Assembly: GCA_903892045.1 (NCBI GenBank)
Contig: CAITGX010000065.1
Coordinates: forward strand, 1 to 35,193
Length of the DNA: 35,193 nt
Reading direction: 5' to 3'
DNA from: an uncultured Planctomycetota bacterium
GTDB lineage: Bacteria > Planctomycetota > UBA1135 > GCA-002686595
The notes under the pieces are model-generated. The model searched no databases. It worked only from the letters and a program-made list of their open reading frames with translations, and was not told where the DNA came from. Positions 33,549 to 35,193 of this stretch are shown piece after piece; the first letter of the stretch is position 1, and every line of letters starts with the position of its first letter. The position numbers were made by a program, and so were the translations under genes.

Positions 33549-35193
33549 CGTCCGAGCAGTCCGTTCTCGAACAGCGCTTGTCCGGCCCACTCGGGCACGC
33601 GCGCGAGGTCCGCGGCGGAGAGCTCGCGCTCGCCGAATTCCTTGCGTGCCTCGTCCACCCGCCCGAGCGCGGCGAGCGAGCCGGCGAGCTCGAGCGCGAG
33701 CGCCGGCTGCAGCTCGGAGCCGTCGCGGGGCGCGAGGCAGCGCTTGGCCTGACGGTAGCTGCGCAGCGCATCGTCGAAGCGGCGCGCCTCGCCGTGCTCG
33801 CGTGCCCACAAGAGGTGCGCGGTGCCTTCGAGTGCGAGCTGTCCCGCCTCGTCGAGCCCGCTGTCGCCGGAGCGTGCGAGCGCATGGGCGCCGTCCGCTC
33901 CAAGGCTCGCGAAGCGAGCGTCGACGAGCGCGAGCAACTCGAGGCCGCGAGCGACGCGCAGCTCCTGCAGCGCGATCACGCCGAGGGAACGCCACGTCTC
34001 TGCGGAGTCGCTGCCGAGCTCCGCGGCGAGCGAGCGCGCTTGTGCCAGGTCACCGAACAGCGCGTGCATGCGCACGAGGTTTCGGCGCGCGATTCCGTGC
34101 TGGGGATCGAGCTCGCGCACATGCTCGAGCGTCTCGAGCGCGCGTGCCTCGCGTCCCGTGCGCGCCTGCGCGGTGGCGAGCTGGATCAGCGCCTCGACGT
34201 TGTGTGGGCGCAGTTCGAGGACGGCCTGCCATGCGGCGACGCTTTCCTCCGACGGCTTTCCAGCGGCCTGATCGTCCGCGCGCCGCGCCGCGATCGCGCG
34301 CGCGACGGGCGAGTCCTCGCACACCTCGAGCGCCAGCTGGGCGAAGGCCGGATTGCCGGAGCTCACGAACTGCGCGACGGCACGGCCGTGCCAAGCCATC
34401 GACCAGGCGCGCGCGAGCTGCGACGCCACGAGTCCGATCGCGAGCAGCACGAACGCGCTGCGCAACCAGCGGGAGCGGGCATTCGCGGGCGGCTCGTCGA
34501 TCGCGAGCAGCGCACCGAACAGCGCGAAGGCCGCGCTCGCGCTGGCCGGATTCCAGAGCAGCGGTTCGCGCCACAGAGCGTTGGCGAGCACGGCGAGCGC
34601 CGCGGCCGCCAGCGGGGCGCGCAGGCCATCGTGGCCGTCGCGCAGTCGCTGCCAGCTCGCGCGCGCCACCAAGGCGAGGAAGATGAGCCACAGCGCTCCG
34701 CCGAGCCAGCCGGCATCGACGCAGGCCTGCAGCAGGTCGGAGTGCGCGTGCTCGACCTCGGTCTCGGCCTCGGGCAGCGTGCGCTCGTGGGTCGAGAGCT
34801 CGATCTCGCGCGGGTCGCGGAAGGGCGGGTAAGCCGCTTGGAACTGCCCCGGGCCCGCGCCGAGGAGCCCGTGGGCCTGCACCATCGCCGGTACGGAGGA
34901 CCACAGGAGCTTGCGCACCGCGATGCCCCCCGTGTCGCCGGGCGCGTTCTCCGCGGGGCGCGCGGAGGCGGGGAGCTGCGGATGGGGGACGACGCGGCCG
35001 CCGAAGAAGAGCAGCGCGCAGGTGGCGCCGACGAGCAGCGCGAGCCGCCGCGCATCGGGCAGCGCGACGAAGAGCAGCGTGAGCACGAGCGCGAAGCTCG
35101 CGGCACCCGCGAGCACCGGCGCCACGCCGACATAGAACGCGTAGAGCCCCGCGGCGAGGGCGCCGATCCAGCGCCAGAAGCTCTCGTCGCGCA
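33545..35193 (-). CDS. O-antigen ligase/polymerase-like membrane protein with C-terminal TPRs (5' end outside the window)
   Basis: The frame is open to the window edge, so the start is not seen; 549 codons including the stop are present. The visible part begins in a membrane helix region (ALAAGLYAFYVGVAPVL) and has several further helices. The Wzy-type periplasmic loop shows LLGAGPGQFQAAYPPF followed by EHAHSDLLQACVDAGWLGG, the pattern of O-antigen ligases and polymerases (Wzy_C family). After the last helix come tetratricopeptide-type repeats (roughly 33560-34300), for example LIQLATAQARTGREARALE. It probably joins or polymerises surface glycans, or glycosylates proteins, using a lipid-linked donor. 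TPR-tailed Wzy proteins are common in Planctomycetota and relatives. It is coupled to the radical SAM gene by an ATGA overlap. Confidence 0.85.
   Translation of the reverse strand, partial: RDESFWRWIGALAAGLYAFYVGVAPVLAGAASFALVLTLLFVALPDARRLALLVGATCALLFFGGRVVPHPQLPASARPAENAPGDTGGIAVRKLLWSSVPAMVQAHGLLGAGPGQFQAAYPPFRDPREIELSTHERTLPEAETEVEHAHSDLLQACVDAGWLGGALWLIFLALVARASWQRLRDGHDGLRAPLAAAALAVLANALWREPLLWNPASASAAFALFGALLAIDEPPANARSRWLRSAFVLLAIGLVASQLARAWSMAWHGRAVAQFVSSGNPAFAQLALEVCEDSPVARAIAARRADDQAAGKPSEESVAAWQAVLELRPHNVEALIQLATAQARTGREARALETLEHVRELDPQHGIARRNLVRMHALFGDLAQARSLAAELGSDSAETWRSLGVIALQELRVARGLELLALVDARFASLGADGAHALARSGDSGLDEAGQLALEGTAHLLWAREHGEARRFDDALRSYRQAKRCLAPRDGSELQPALALELAGSLAALGRVDEARKEFGERELSAADLARVPEWAGQALFENGLLGR

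Overview
The window is very GC-rich (about 70% G+C by eye). Genes are tightly packed, with many start/stop overlaps. No rRNA, tRNA, CRISPR array, insertion sequence or prophage was seen. The style points to a deep-branching, high-GC member of the Planctomycetota: large exported proteins with lectin-like beta-sandwich domains, LamG domains inside pseudopilins, exported proteins with DnaJ-type CxxCxGxG pairs, Hanks-type kinases and gluzincin proteases. This taxonomic call is inference; Myxococcota is the main alternative.

Layout. (1) 10-5430: a secreted M43-type metalloprotease on the minus strand, then on the plus strand an SCPx-type thiolase homologue lacking the usual nucleophilic cysteine, a soluble Ser/Thr protein kinase, and a membrane-anchored HExxH protease. 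(2) 5440-8153: a strong hairpin, a possible 50-residue membrane protein, tspO, radC and rsmE. (3) 8482-26749: one long plus-strand operon of eleven genes, the centre of the window. It encodes an FHA membrane protein, a PilM-PilN fusion (GspL-like), a PilO/GspM-like protein, a membrane-anchored TPR protein, five pseudopilins in the order G-H-K-J-I, an exported protein with a DnaJ-type zinc motif, and a parvulin-like lipoprotein. (4) 26815-29552: scpB and a PpiD/SurA-like membrane chaperone. (5) 29797-35193, all on the minus strand: a histidine kinase and its upstream OmpR-type response regulator, and a radical SAM gene coupled to an O-antigen-ligase-like protein with TPRs. That last gene runs off the window end.

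The most interesting part is region 3. It has the inner-membrane platform and pseudopilus parts of a type II secretion/type IV pilus machine, but the minor pseudopilins are heavily modified. The GspH-like protein has a LamG domain inserted into its globular head. The GspK-like protein is 1712 residues, about five times the usual size, and holds a LamG-like domain, further beta-rich stretches, a run of 11 glycines and four copies of a short beta motif (GFPxxG...IGxExVxY). A fifth copy sits at the C-terminus of the GspJ-like protein. The FHA protein and the TPR protein also end in jelly-roll-like domains. The pattern suggests a pseudopilus whose tip is a large modular binding or display structure. 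Secretin, ATPase, GspF and prepilin peptidase genes are absent here and must lie elsewhere if the machine is complete.

Starts were chosen by hand where reading frames are open far upstream, as is common at this GC content. Several very long antisense frames were judged to be composition artefacts.
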